NCBI GenBank assembly: GCA_026929865.2
Contig: CM049400.1
Coordinates: forward strand, 19,672,501-19,736,500
Length of the DNA: 64,000 bases
Direction of reading: 5' to 3'
From: Hyperoplus lanceolatus
Lineage: Eukaryota; Chordata; Actinopteri; Uranoscopiformes; Ammodytidae
Part shown: positions 45,884-57,640 of the stretch, piece by piece
Numbering within the stretch: position 1 is the first letter of the stretch
How the letters are laid out: every line of letters begins with the position of its first letter
Notes under the pieces: generated by a model
Told to the model about the DNA's origin: nothing
What the model saw: only the letters and a program-made list of their open reading frames with translations
Database searches by the model: none
Made by a program: the position numbers and the translations under genes

Positions 45884-46131
45884 ACAAATAAGTAAACGTT
45901 TTTCTCTAGCAGCTCTCCTTCAGTACATTATTATAATTAGAGGCCCATGTACTTTGAGGGTTTGATTGCATTAAACTTCATATCTAATCTCCCCACTCTC
46001 TCCTGAATATGGTATGGCTCTGTTCCACAAACTAAAACTGAAAGAAACACTCACTTTTGGAATGTGCTTCACTGAAAGCTTTTCTCCATCTGGATGGTAA
46101 GGTTGCTGTTTCCTGACCATCTAATATCTAT

Positions 46132-46132
<1 letters not shown>

Positions 46133-46181
<49 letters not shown>
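46133..46181 (+). repeat. (GA)n microsatellite
   Basis: Pure GA dinucleotide run. Confidence 0.96.
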
Positions 46182-46184
<3 letters not shown>

Positions 46185-47749
46185 ATGGTGCATTATCCAC
46201 AGATATGGAATAAAAACAATCATGGAAATGTACTGAGCGATTTGTAAGAACATGGCCAGCTGTTTTAAAGGAGGAAAGAGGATACATGCTGCTTCCACGT
46301 TGCACTTTTCCCTTTTGCCTTTGCCTCTTTGAACCTCACTTCAAACATTAGTCAGTGCGTGTTTCGTGTCATGCCAGCCATGTGGAGGGCATATGCTAAC
46401 ATCGCAGTGGGGCCGGCTGGTACAATGTGTGTGGTGACCAGTAGCTCTCAGTTATGTCCCCTAGTTGTAACTTTGATATGAAGTGGTTGATGCCAGTGGT
46501 GGAAAGGTGATTATTAAGGTAGACTTGTGTATGGAAACGATTCAGACACAAGCTGTGTACAACTGTAGCCACATCAAAAGGCCTGTTTAGTGTGGCTCTG
46601 CTACCTTACAGATGGTCAGCTTCCCTCTTCCATTAAATAATAACAGTAGTCCGATCTCTCCCCGGGCCAGATGTGCTGAATCTGTATGAGGCTAAATGGA
46701 AACAAATCTGCCAGGCTTTCCTCTTTAATTGAGCACCACTGGAGTGTTTATTTTCTTGAGACTGTCATAATAGGCTCTCAAATACTCAAATGCGAGGGGC
46801 AGATTAGCCCATTTAGCACCTCCGGAAGGTATTTTCCACATGAGACGAGTCTTAAGTGCAGTTCTGCTGGTGATAAGACTTCGACACGGGACTGGCCGCA
46901 TCTTTAGTCACTCCTTATTTCTGCTCTGTGATCTTGCACTTAGAGGCACCCCTTGTAAAAGCAGCAGTCGCAGGGAGGTCGCCCTGACATCTTTATCATA
47001 ATTGCCCTAAATACCCCCATTAGAGAAGCTAGCCGCTATCCTCAATAACACTAGTCATCCCTGGTAGCACTGGTGCATCTAATTGCCTGGGCCTTCTTTT
47101 GAAAGATTGCCTGACATCAGCACGGCTCCCTGTGGGCCGGCCCTCTTCATTCTCTGCCCAGCAAAGCATATAGTTATCGCAGCCAGCAAAGAGACCCGGC
47201 CTCCCTGCTCCTGGATAATTAACTGTCCGGCTTTAACTGCATAATGGGAAAAAGGAACATTGGAGGTATGGTGGTTATTCAAGCTGGCCTTCGAGAGGAG
47301 AGGTATAAGACGATACCGGGGTCATCCATGCTCACCATTTTTCAGTGGGATGGCCGGCGATGGTGTTAAAAGGACGGTAAGCCATATTGTAGGCAGGTTA
47401 TGGAGGATTGGTTTCATATGATAATTTGGCCCGTATGCTAATTGCTCAGGATGCTTGATGAATTCCTCCAGCCCCAGCTATTCACTCCAGTGCCGGCTCT
47501 CTACTATCAGCTGTCCCCAACGTCCCCCACTTCAAAGGCTCGAAACCGTCTTTACATAGCACTGCGTTCGCTCTGTCTCTTTCTGCTTCATAACAACAGT
47601 CCTCATCAGTGTCCCTCCCCCCACAAAAAAAGAAGAAGCAAAGAAAGAGACAAGAACAGCAACAACAGCAGCAGCAGGGGGAAGTAAAAAGGGGCGTCTG
47701 GCATTGTTTGACATTTACAAGTCTCTTAGTGGAATGTATGATGCACATC

Positions 47750-47762
47750 CGTGTGTGTGTGT

Positions 47763-47813
<51 letters not shown>

Positions 47814-47822
47814 CGTGCGTGA
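47750..47822 (+). repeat. (GT)n microsatellite
   Basis: GT run with one TATGT interruption, ending in GCGT units. Confidence 0.96.
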
Positions 47823-49063
47823 GCGCCAAAGTGTAATTAGAACACGGCAGGCATGTGTTTGTCTTTGTGTTGTTGTATGGCGCAGGTATCAAGGACAAGT
47901 GCATTAATGAGCACCTGGAGAGGAACAGCTTGTGTCTCCTGGTTAGTGTGACCGCGAGCAGGGCGCAGACTCCTTCACTGACTCAGATGACGTGACGGAT
48001 GGAGGGGAAGGTTTCTGTCAGATCTGGGGCACTCCCAGGAGCTGCAGTTTGTCTCCTGCTGACAACAGCGCTCACCAAAGGGGCCCCCATCCCACACATC
48101 AGCTGGAAAGGTGAGTGAAGATGATGTCCTCTCCTCTGTGCCAAGAGTCCTACAGCTCCTTTTCCCCTAAATTCGTACAGTTTTCTTTTTAATGTGAATC
48201 TCAATATTATTCCCACCACGTCTTATCGAGACACTTATAAGTCTAGCCTTAAATACAGAAAAATCCAATTAAAACCTTAGCTCACATGACACATGCCCGA
48301 ATGATGTCCATAAACTGCTCCATCCACACAGGGATGCATAGATTAAATGTTTGCTCCATGTGCCAAATGATCAGAATTTGAAAAAATCTGATTTTTTGTG
48401 TAACTCTCCAGTAGCAGAAGTCCATATCCATATCATCTGCATAAGTTTGGTCGAATAATGATGAAACTAATATCCCCCAAATGTATTATTGATATTTTGT
48501 GAATGGCAAAAGAACAAAGGGATAAAGTCATATCCTCAGTTACATATGGATGGAACAGGAAGCATATGGAACCAGAGATATGAGACGGCAGCTGGATTTT
48601 TGGAGTTTGGCATGGCTTGAAAGTGCGCTGAGATACCGAGTTCAGCCCACAATGGGGAAAAAAAGACTCACATAGAGTCACCCATGCCATTTAACAATCA
48701 TAACACTGTGTTTGTGTTTTATTAGATTTGCTCTGTGGTATTACATTGCACTGCTAATAGAATTACATTTATACTGCTAATAGCATTACATTCACTCAAG
48801 TATCTCACTACCTCATCAGTGCACAACACAACAGTGTCCATGCTGTAGCTCTGAACAAAAATGTACGAGCATCCGTAGCAAAATCATAGAGCTTGATGCA
48901 GCAGCTTAATGGTTCATTATTGCTGCAGAACCAGAAACAAAAGAGCTGGAGCTTTTTGATCGTATCACACAAATCAGATCGTCATCAGTATTATTGTTAC
49001 CAGTGTTATAGTTTATAAAATAAAAAAATCTTTTCATTTTTCATGAGCATCTCTTGTTATTTG

Positions 49064-50160
49064 CAGTGTTGGGAATAACGCCGTTTAAAATAACGGCGTT
49101 AGGTAACGCCGTTCTTTTTTCAGTAACGGGGTAATCTAACTAATTACTTTTTCCGTCGTTACAACGCCGTTATCGTTACTGAACGTTAAATGCGGTGCGT
49201 TACTATGAATTGATTGAACAAACTGTGTAATCCGAACGCACCCCTGGCTCCATACTGCTAGTGAGGAGACCGGTGTGTTTTAAGTTGTGTTTTATTCAGT
49301 GTGGATGACATTATAACTGTCAGTTAGCGCCGTCACGTCAGTCAGCCGGAGCGCCTGTTTAGTGAAGTTTCTTTTTCTTTTTCTCTCTGTTGTGTGAGCC
49401 TGCACTTTGCCGCAGTAATTACCTATCAATCCACGGTCGAAACGTGCCCTCCCTGAGTTTGTTTGCATCGCCCTTGTGAGTAAGTGCATGGAGTTTTCCC
49501 ATTTCTATAAGTTATAATTTATGCACGTTATTAAACGGCCGCGATTCGCCGGTTGAAACAGCTGTTTAGCGTGTCATCACAAGCCGAATATTGCTACTGT
49601 TCTTTTCCTGGGATCTGTATGCTGCTGTGCATGTTAAAGAAGGAAATAAACATAGGATAAATCCTTACTCCTCCTCTCATCGTCTCATGCTTCATAGTCT
49701 GACGTTTTTGGCCTTAAGTAGTGTTTTATTATTTAGGCTACTATAGTGGTTTTAGCCGACACCCCTGAAGTGAATCCAGTGATATAGCAGATCAGCACGG
49801 TACATTCAGCAGTTTCCTCTACTACTTTTGTTGAGAACAAAATACTTGAAGTGCAGGATAAACCTCTTGCTGTCTATTGATGTGCAATACACATTGAAGG
49901 TTATGTAGCCTACAAGTAGGCCTGCCTGTTTGTTCTACTCATTTCAACTGACTTGTGAAAACTGCTCAGAAAAATCAATTTTTTTGATATAGGCCTATAG
50001 CAACTTTTTTTTTTACAGTAGGCTAACGCAAATAGTTACTTTCCCTGGTAACTAATTACTTCTATTATAAAGTAATTCAGTTACTAACTCAGTTACTTTT
50101 TGGAACAAGTAGTGAGTAACTATAACTAATTACTTTTTTAAAGTAACGTTCCCAACACTG
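49064..50160. mobile_element. Non-autonomous hAT-type DNA transposon
   Basis: Ends CAGTGTTGGGAA and TTCCCAACACTG (with GTTCCCAACACTG on the right) are inverted, and an identical 8-bp duplication GTTATTTG sits at 49056-49063 and 50161-50168. 8-bp duplications are characteristic of hAT elements. Both ends are rich in GTAACG/CGTTAC words. No transposase frame is seen in the 1097 bp. Confidence 0.9.
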
Positions 50161-50873
50161 GTTATTTGTCACTTAAAGGTCCATAGCAACTTTTTCAATC
50201 TATCCCGTATGTTATGCCTAGTATGCCTGCTTTTTCTTTATTTAGTGTCCTGTACAGTGTGATTGGCATAATAAAAAAAAGATAAATGACAGACACGTGA
50301 CAAATACTTAACTGTGCTCACATTGAAGTTTTACAAGTTGAAGTCAGTGATGGGTTTTCCAGGTTGCAGTCTGGTGGTGTCAGAGCGGCTGGTTTTATAG
50401 GTACAATGGCCCTCTGCAACAGCTTTGAGCACATGATAGTCATTACAGTAGAGCATCTCTCTTCAACTGAAAGTGAAGCTTGAAAAAATTGGAGCAGCGT
50501 TCTCTTCTCTTCAACTTTGTATAGCCTGCTTTTGTTTAGCGCTCTCTGCTTTGGTGAACCAAACACTGAATCAGGAAGAGAGGGCTCAAGGTGTTGAGAT
50601 TGTGCTATGTGTTTAAAGCCGAGAAAGCCTTTTTGAAGTGAGCTATTCCCCTTGTCAGACTTACTTAGCGGGCTGGATCTTCTTTGACTGCACTCCATAG
50701 GTAATATGGTACAGTATATCTCAATGTCTCAGGATGTCCACAGGCTTAGGTTACCGATACAGTACCTCCTCCTAGCAGGTTCTCTATTGACTATCCCCAG
50801 CCGAGCCATTGGGGACATTCATGCTTGTGTTACAGCTGCCCATGTTTACCATCCTCCACCTCAGGCCTTTTCC

Positions 50874-50876
<3 letters not shown>

Positions 50877-50906
<30 letters not shown>
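50877..50906 (+). repeat. (GA)n microsatellite
   Basis: Pure GA run of about 15 units. Confidence 0.95.
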
Positions 50907-50908
<2 letters not shown>

Positions 50909-51963
50909 TGCTGGCTGGGGTGCAACTTTGCAAATCCCACCTGGATGTGGCATTTGTAACAAACAACCTAGAGGCATGACTGCCACCCTTTTTTCCTCTT
51001 TTCACTCCCAGCGCACCTCCCTCAAGCCTCTTCAACACTTTTCACAAGCATCCCCAAACAACCTCTAATTTGTGTCTTGATTAGTGCCACGTAAACGGCG
51101 GTGTGTTGTTTCTTAAGTAACTCCGTGGGTATCATTTGTCATGGATGTTTCGCTGCTCGCTGTCTCTTTCTCTCTCCTTCTCTCTCCTTCACACGCTCAT
51201 CATTACCGTGATAGCACATGAGGGGGAAGATATAGTTATTCAGGGAATTATCTGCCTCATTGGTGCCATATCTCATCCCCTGCCTCTCTGCCAAATGGCT
51301 GTGTTTCCATGGAGGCTGCCTGTGTTTACCGTGACGTGCCGTGGCAGAGCCCTTTCTGCTACGATGGGACTTAGCACACAGCAGTGGAGGGTATTTCGGT
51401 CCCCCGTTTGGAGTTTTGGGGCTTACTTCTCCAGCTCTTCCCCTCTCTTCTCCACCTGCTCTCCTTGCTGTTGTCTCCTCATTGGGTGCCCACATGGCTC
51501 TGTTGCGCTGGTGCTCCTGGCCCTGTTCTTAGACAGACACGGCTAATTGAAAGGGAAGGCTGCTCTCTGCTGATCAGCTCTGACAGCAGTAAGTTTGCCA
51601 GAGGTGGGTGTGCCACCCCATGCTGAGAGTTTTCACAGCAAAATAACAGTACTGTCGTGAAAAACACAGACCGTGCCACGATTACCTGGGCAGTGTGCCA
51701 AAAAGAGCCAGATGAATTTTTTGTGGACACACACACACACACAACAAAAGGGAAACCCCACTTTGTCTGCTTTATGACTTCAGGGAGCAGAGATGTGCCA
51801 GCATTTAGTGAACATCTAACAGGTGTTCTCCCATTTCACTCAGGGTTAGAATAAAATGAAACTACATCTCTTTTATAAAAATGCAGCAATTAATGGTTGT
51901 GCTTGATCAAAGATAAACAGTTTGTCCTTCTGTGTTAATTTCCTCAAGTTACAGAATATAAGT

Positions 51964-51998
51964 CATTTTGAGGGGTGACCCTCATTTACAATGATCGA
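51964..51998 (-). mobile_element. LINE 3' tail fragment (same family as 44795-45543)
   Basis: The minus strand carries TGTAAATGAGGGTCACCCC and neighbouring bases identical over about 26 bp to the tail of the longer fragment. Confidence 0.6.
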
Positions 51999-54900
51999 GT
52001 AAAACTTAGTACAAGTGATCATATTCAGTAAACAACTCGCCTACTTGTCATCAAATTTTCACTGACGTTACAACAAATATAATGTTTATCTGAGCTTTCT
52101 CATACACTTTTGAAGATAAATGGGATCACGTTAGACTTTTGTCATATCAATTTGAACTATCGCCTTTAAGTCAGTGTTCAATACCCTCATCTAGCAGATC
52201 AATTCCCTTTGCTTCCGGGTTTCTGGATAAACATCACCTCAACTTCTGTGCTGTTTCTTACCCAATGCTCGCTGGTCCTCCCCACTGGCCATATCAGAGT
52301 TGCCGTGATCTAGTGTGACTTGATGCACCAGGACAGGCGGGGTCCCCTCAGCGCGCCCACAGTAGACAGCTGTGATTACTGCTGACAATAATTTATGGTC
52401 CCCTCTGATTGAAAACACAAGAGCTGGAGATAGAAAGGCTGGTGCAGAGTCAAGGCACCACCTTAAGATATGAAACTGAGGCCCCAGCTGCTGTCAGAAG
52501 CAAGACTCCTGCCAAGCTCTGCAGGCCTTCTGCCCGTCCAGACAAACACAAGCTCTCATTTTTGCTCTCTTCCTTTATATTTTACTTACTCTTTTTCTTT
52601 GCACGGTTATAGTCCTCCTGTTCAGTGTCTCTCATATAATTTCTGTTTTTCTGACAACACATACTTTGTTCTCTGTGTGGAACTGCAAGCATTATCAACA
52701 TGAATGTCCATCATAAAATTGCAGGTATGCAGCTTGTATTTATTGTGTGAAGTGTTAAAAGGAACAAATACTTATCCATGCATGCAGGTTGATCAGGTGT
52801 CTCTACACTGAGCTTTTCCAGCCCTGAGATTACCACGCTAATCCTAACAATAGCAATGTGCAGCCGGTTTGAACAACTATCTGCACCATTGTTTATGTTG
52901 TCATCCCGGTCGCTCTCATGAGGTCTAACCATTTTAGTGGATTTGCATTTACTATTTCAGCATATCCAGGGATGAAGAGCTCTTTCCTCTGAAATGATGT
53001 GTGCTCTGGGTATTATGTTCTGTTTCTAAAAGGAGGGCCTTGAACTAAAGAGAAGGGGTAGCAAAACTCTTGTGGATATAAAAAGTGAAATTAAATAATC
53101 CCTGGAATAAATTGAAAGTGATTGAAATGCCATCAGATTGGATGATATCTCAAATACGCTTGAGTAGAAAGATTTTCTGTTAAAAAAAGGTTATAACAGT
53201 GTTTCTCTTTGTGCTTATTTGTTGTACTAAATAGAACACTGATTGTATATGGTGGTAACAGTTACCACAAAAAAAGTGATGTTCTACTGTTATAATACTA
53301 TTATCCATAAATTGACGTGTTAATAGATTACTGTATTACTGTAGATATTTTTTTTTACAACTTTGTGTAATGGGTGCCATTTGTTTGAAAAGTTTGAGCT
53401 TCTCAAATGTGTTCGTAAGAAGGCTTATTCCATCTTATCACACTGATCGCCAGGCTACCTGTAAAAATAGCATCTCTGTTTAAGGGCGGAATATGTTTCC
53501 TCCTGGAGCACAATGGTTTGCAACAGTTTCAGAGTTATGTCAACAAGACGAGAGTGAATGGAATCCCTCCCAAAATTCAGGGTGCAAAAAAAAAAATCCC
53601 CATCGTTATTCACATATCTTCAGGAAAAAACAATAACAAAATACAAATATGTGTTGACTGCATAGAGGTAATGGGGAAAAAATAAAACAAGTATATCCTT
53701 TTAATTGATACAACAAATAAACAAGTAGAGGTCAAGTACTGGAGCTCTGTGATAGACAGACAACCTGTATAGTATATAAAGGCTCCAACCTCCAATGGCC
53801 TGACCAGGATAATTACATATAGCAAATGGATGGGTGATGGAGAAGGAAACAGAAAGAGAAAGGTTGTAAACAATCTAATTCATAGCAAAGTTGGAAAATC
53901 ACCCTCCTAATAGTGCAAGGATACAGTATATGGCATTAAACTTACAAATCCAAAATATTTAATTCAAATGACGCAATCTTCAATTTGGTGGGTGTGTTTA
54001 AACCAGTACCAATATTACACCATTACATTGACATTACATTTTTCTTTAGATGTTGTCTGAAAACTACCAAGAGAAGCATCTTGTTTCAAAACACTAGCAT
54101 TTGCCAATGTAAACAATGAGATATAGTAAGCAAAAAACTTCAAATAATGATAACTGATGTATCTCTTTGATATTGTATGGATATGGCACATATTGGGTCA
54201 AATTAAATCCATGTGGCTTCCTAATACATTCCTAATATTTATTGTACCCAAGCTAATGGGCAACATGACATAAGAATGTTGATTGTCCCCTAGGTAAATT
54301 AATCTGCAGTGTTATCAAACACAACATTTTCTTCTGTTTTATTGAGACATAAGCCCCACCAGAATGGCTGCTCATACGTACGATGTATCCTTCTGCAACT
54401 GAGTATAGGGTCAAACGCTGGACCCTTTTTTTCTTCCTGAAAATTGCATTTTATTCTTCCTCTCATATAATATGACTTTGTCCCAGAGACACCACAACCA
54501 TTCATCACTTTGTCACCTCTCACAAGAGATGCAATTGTGTCTATTTATCCACAGGAAATATATTTGTCTATACTGTATGCACATAGTATACTACAGACTC
54601 TGTGACGATTTATGATATACTAAGTAAATAGCAAATGATTTTTTTAAAAATGTGGACCTGTAAAAATGTGCAAAAATAACTTATTAATAATATTGAAAAT
54701 AGTTGTTATACAAAACAGTTAGAAAACAAAGATGCAGCAAGTGAAGCAAACATTATGGTAGGGTTGCAGTGTTTTTATTCATGGTGGTTGTTACCGGTTT
54801 CGGTTGATACTATCAGACCTGCTATCTCTTTTTCTCTTGCATCTCCTTCTCTGCCTTCCTTGCTCACATTCACTCCCTGCCACCTGCACGCACTCACATA

Positions 54901-55329
54901 CGCACACATCGATGACATAAAAAGACTGCTTTCTGATGAATAAATTTGTATATTTTAGAACCTATCCCTGTTTCGGCAAGTATTCTCCAGAGGCCCTGCC
55001 TTCTTCTCTCCTGAGTTCCCCTGCAACCCAGTGGAGTCATTAGTCTGCTTGCTGTGTTGAACTCTTTAATCATCTGTGTGTTACATAAAAAGAGGACTAT
55101 TCCTCAGTGATACACAACGGCATGCTCAGCTTGGTTGGGGCTTGCTTTGATGTGTATAGGCTGTTGTGTTGTGTCTGCACTATAGGCTTCTTCATTCTTC
55201 AGGCTTAGTTTTTTTTCATTTCTCTGTGGGAGTGAGATAAGATGTCAGTCTTCCTCTTGTTGCAGTAAAGATGTGACTTTGAGTGTGTAGTTTGCCACTA
55301 AATAGGAGCATTTGGCCTTTGTAGACATA

Positions 55330-56792
55330 TAGTCCCCTCCATAAGTATCGGAACAGTGAGACCAATTCCTTTATTTTTGCTGTAGACTGGTAACATTTGG
55401 GTTTGACACCAAAAGATGAATATGAGACAATAGATCAACATTTAAGCTTTCATTTCCAGGTATTCACATCTGGATCCGATACACAACTGAGAAGATATCA
55501 TTATTTGTAAAGGAACCCCATATTTGTAGGCGAGCAAAAGTATTGGAACAGATAGACTTTAAATAAATTAAAGTGAATAAAACGTAATATTTTGTCGCAA
55601 ATCCTTTGCTTGCAATAACCGCATCAAGCCTGTGACCCATTGACATCGCCAAACTTTTGCATTCTTCTTTTGTGATGCTTTTCCAGGCTTTCACCGCAGC
55701 CTCATTCAGTTGCTGTTTGTGTTAGGGGGTTACTCTCTTAAGTCTCCTCTTTAGCAGGTAAAAAGTATGCTCTATAGCGTTTAAATCTGGAGATTGACTT
55801 AGCCAGTCTAAAACCTTCCACTTCTTGCCCATGATTAACTCCTTTTTTGTGTTTTGGGTCAATATCTTGGTGCATTATGGAGGATCTTCCAATCAGTTTG
55901 GTTGCATTTTTCCTTAAATTGACAGACAAAATGTTTCTGTAAACTTCTGAGTTCATTTTGCTGTTGCCATCATGTGTTACATCATCAATGAAGAATAAGG
56001 AGCCCGTCCCAGAAGAAGCCATGCAAGCCCAAGCCATGACATTGCCTCCACCATGTTTCACAGATGAGCCTGTATGTTTGGGATCATGAGTAGATCCTTT
56101 CTTTCTCCAAACTTTAGCCTTTCCATCACTTTGGTAAAGGTTCATCTTGACAACAACACAGTAACACATGATGGCAACAGCAAAATGAACTTAGAAGTCT
56201 ACAGAAACATTCGGTCTGCCAATTTAAAGTAAGATGCTCCATCATGCAGCAAGATCCAAAAAAACTGCAAAAACAACAAAGGAGTTAATCAGGGGCAAGA
56301 AGTGGAAGGTTTTAGACTGGCCAAGTCAATCTCCAGACTTGAACCCATAGAGCATGCATTTTACCTGCTAAAGAGGAGACCGAAGGGTGTAACCCCCCAA
56401 AACAAACAGCAACTGAATGAGGCTGCGGTGAAAGCCTGGAAAAGCATCACAAAAGAAGAATGCAAACGTTTTGTGATGTCAGTGGGTCACAGGCTTGATG
56501 CGGTTATTGCAATCAAAGTATTTGCGACAAAATATTACGGTTTATTCACTTTAATTTATTTATATTCTATCTGTTCCAATACTTTTGCTTGCCTAAAAAT
56601 GTGGTGTTCCTTTTCAAAAAATGCTATCTTCTCAGTTGTGTATCAGATCCAGATGTGAATACCTGGAAATGAAAGCTTAAATGTTGATCTATTGTCTCAT
56701 ATTCATCTTTTGGTGTCAAACCCAAATGTTTCCAGTCTACAGCAAAAATAAAGGAATTGGCCTCACTGTTCCGATACTTATGGAGGGGACTG
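55330..56792. mobile_element. Fold-back Tc1-type DNA transposon
   Basis: The left end AGTCCCCTCCATAAGTATCG and right end CGATACTTATGGAGGGGACT are inverted, and homology extends inward for roughly 640 bp. Both arms encode the C-terminal half of a Tc1 transposase facing outwards: on the minus strand, VTHDGNSKMNSEVYRNI, then MKAWKSITKEECKSLAMSMG; on the plus strand, THDGNSKMNLEVYRNI and VKAWKSITKEECKRFVMSVG. A spacer of about 170 bp (55986-56155) on the minus strand adds KHGGGNVMAWACMASSGTGS, a segment present once. The N-terminal DNA-binding part is absent, so the element cannot be autonomous. Confidence 0.88.
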
Positions 56793-57020
56793 TTCGTCCT
56801 TCTAAAGTGTGTTTCCAGTTTTCTTTCTTCTGCCTATGGTGCCTGAATCAGGTAACTTTTTCCTGTGTGATAGTGAGGTATTTGCTTGGTTCTGATTACT
56901 GAAGGCCCCTGATTTTATTTCACATATTCACAACACTTTATCTACACTTTTCTCACATGGATATGATGAAAACAAACCTTGCAAATGCAACTCTTTGTCC
57001 CAGTAAATTGAACTCAAACT

Positions 57021-57262
57021 TAAAGGGGAGTCAGCGATTCGTCAAAATCAGTCTCCTTGCGATCTGCTTCCTGTCTGTACTGTGAGTGTGCTGACAAAAA
57101 GCTGGTGTTAATACAAGGGTGTTAATTACAGAGCCTAGGCTGTGTATTAACACCAGATTTGTTCTCAAATAGCGACTTGTGAGGAGAAATTCACTGATTT
57201 TGACAATAAGTGTTTTTTTTTCTTCAAAAAAACATTCTCCAGAATCGCTGACTCCACCTTTG
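57021..57262. mobile_element. Small MITE
   Basis: Inverted ends TAAAGGGGAGTCAGCGATTC (left) and GAATCGCTGACTCCACCTTT (right) enclose about 200 bp. No open frame. Confidence 0.7.
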
Positions 57263-57289
57263 AATGTACACAGACTTATAGTGACCACA

Positions 57290-57640
57290 TGCACATATAC
57301 AGTACATGCTGCACCAGTGTTCCACAGGGGAGGGAGGCAGGCGCCTGCTGCCGTAGTATCAGGTTGCGGGTCTGTCAGACACAATGGTGAGGAGTTGCCC
57401 CGCGGCCCGGCCTGAGAGGGCGGAACAATGGAGCCGCAGTGCAGAGCGAGCAGCAGAGGGCACGACGAGCCGATCTGTCAGCCTGGCAGTGCTGCTCGGG
57501 CTATATACTCCTGCCCCAGACCCCTCTCCTTGCAACACACAATGGAGAGTGGGGAGGTCAAGTGCATGAGGAAATGGAGGGGAATTCCCAGCATGCTATA
57601 ATAAAATGGAGTCCTCTATTTTGGTGACTGAGGGGAACGG
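57290..57640. other. CpG-rich block
   Basis: Unusually GC- and CpG-rich within AT-rich surroundings (for example GCCCCGCGGCCCGGCC near 57395-57410), followed by a TATA-like CTATATAC at 57501. It could be a promoter or CpG island of an unannotated transcript, or an enhancer. The short open frames across it resemble no protein known to me. Confidence 0.35.

Larger units (their letters stand above)
45884..49055. other. Intergenic DNA with complex blocks
   Basis: 46133-46181 is a (GA)n tract and 47750-47812 a (GT)n tract. 46600-47480 and 47880-48120 are repeat-free and compositionally complex, with homeodomain-like TAAT/ATTA words. No coding frame matches a known protein. Confidence 0.4.
50169..55329. 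other. Intergenic DNA
   Basis: 50877-50906 is (GA)n. 51964-51998 is a small antisense LINE-tail fragment. 51200-51560 and 52190-52560 are complex blocks. About 52940-54960 is AT-rich with no recognised feature. Confidence 0.4.

Noticed and set aside
57384-57627. Possible coding exon MVRSCPAARPERAEQ in the CpG-rich block
   Set aside because: No similarity to a known family, no splice or phase support, and overlapping frames of equal length.
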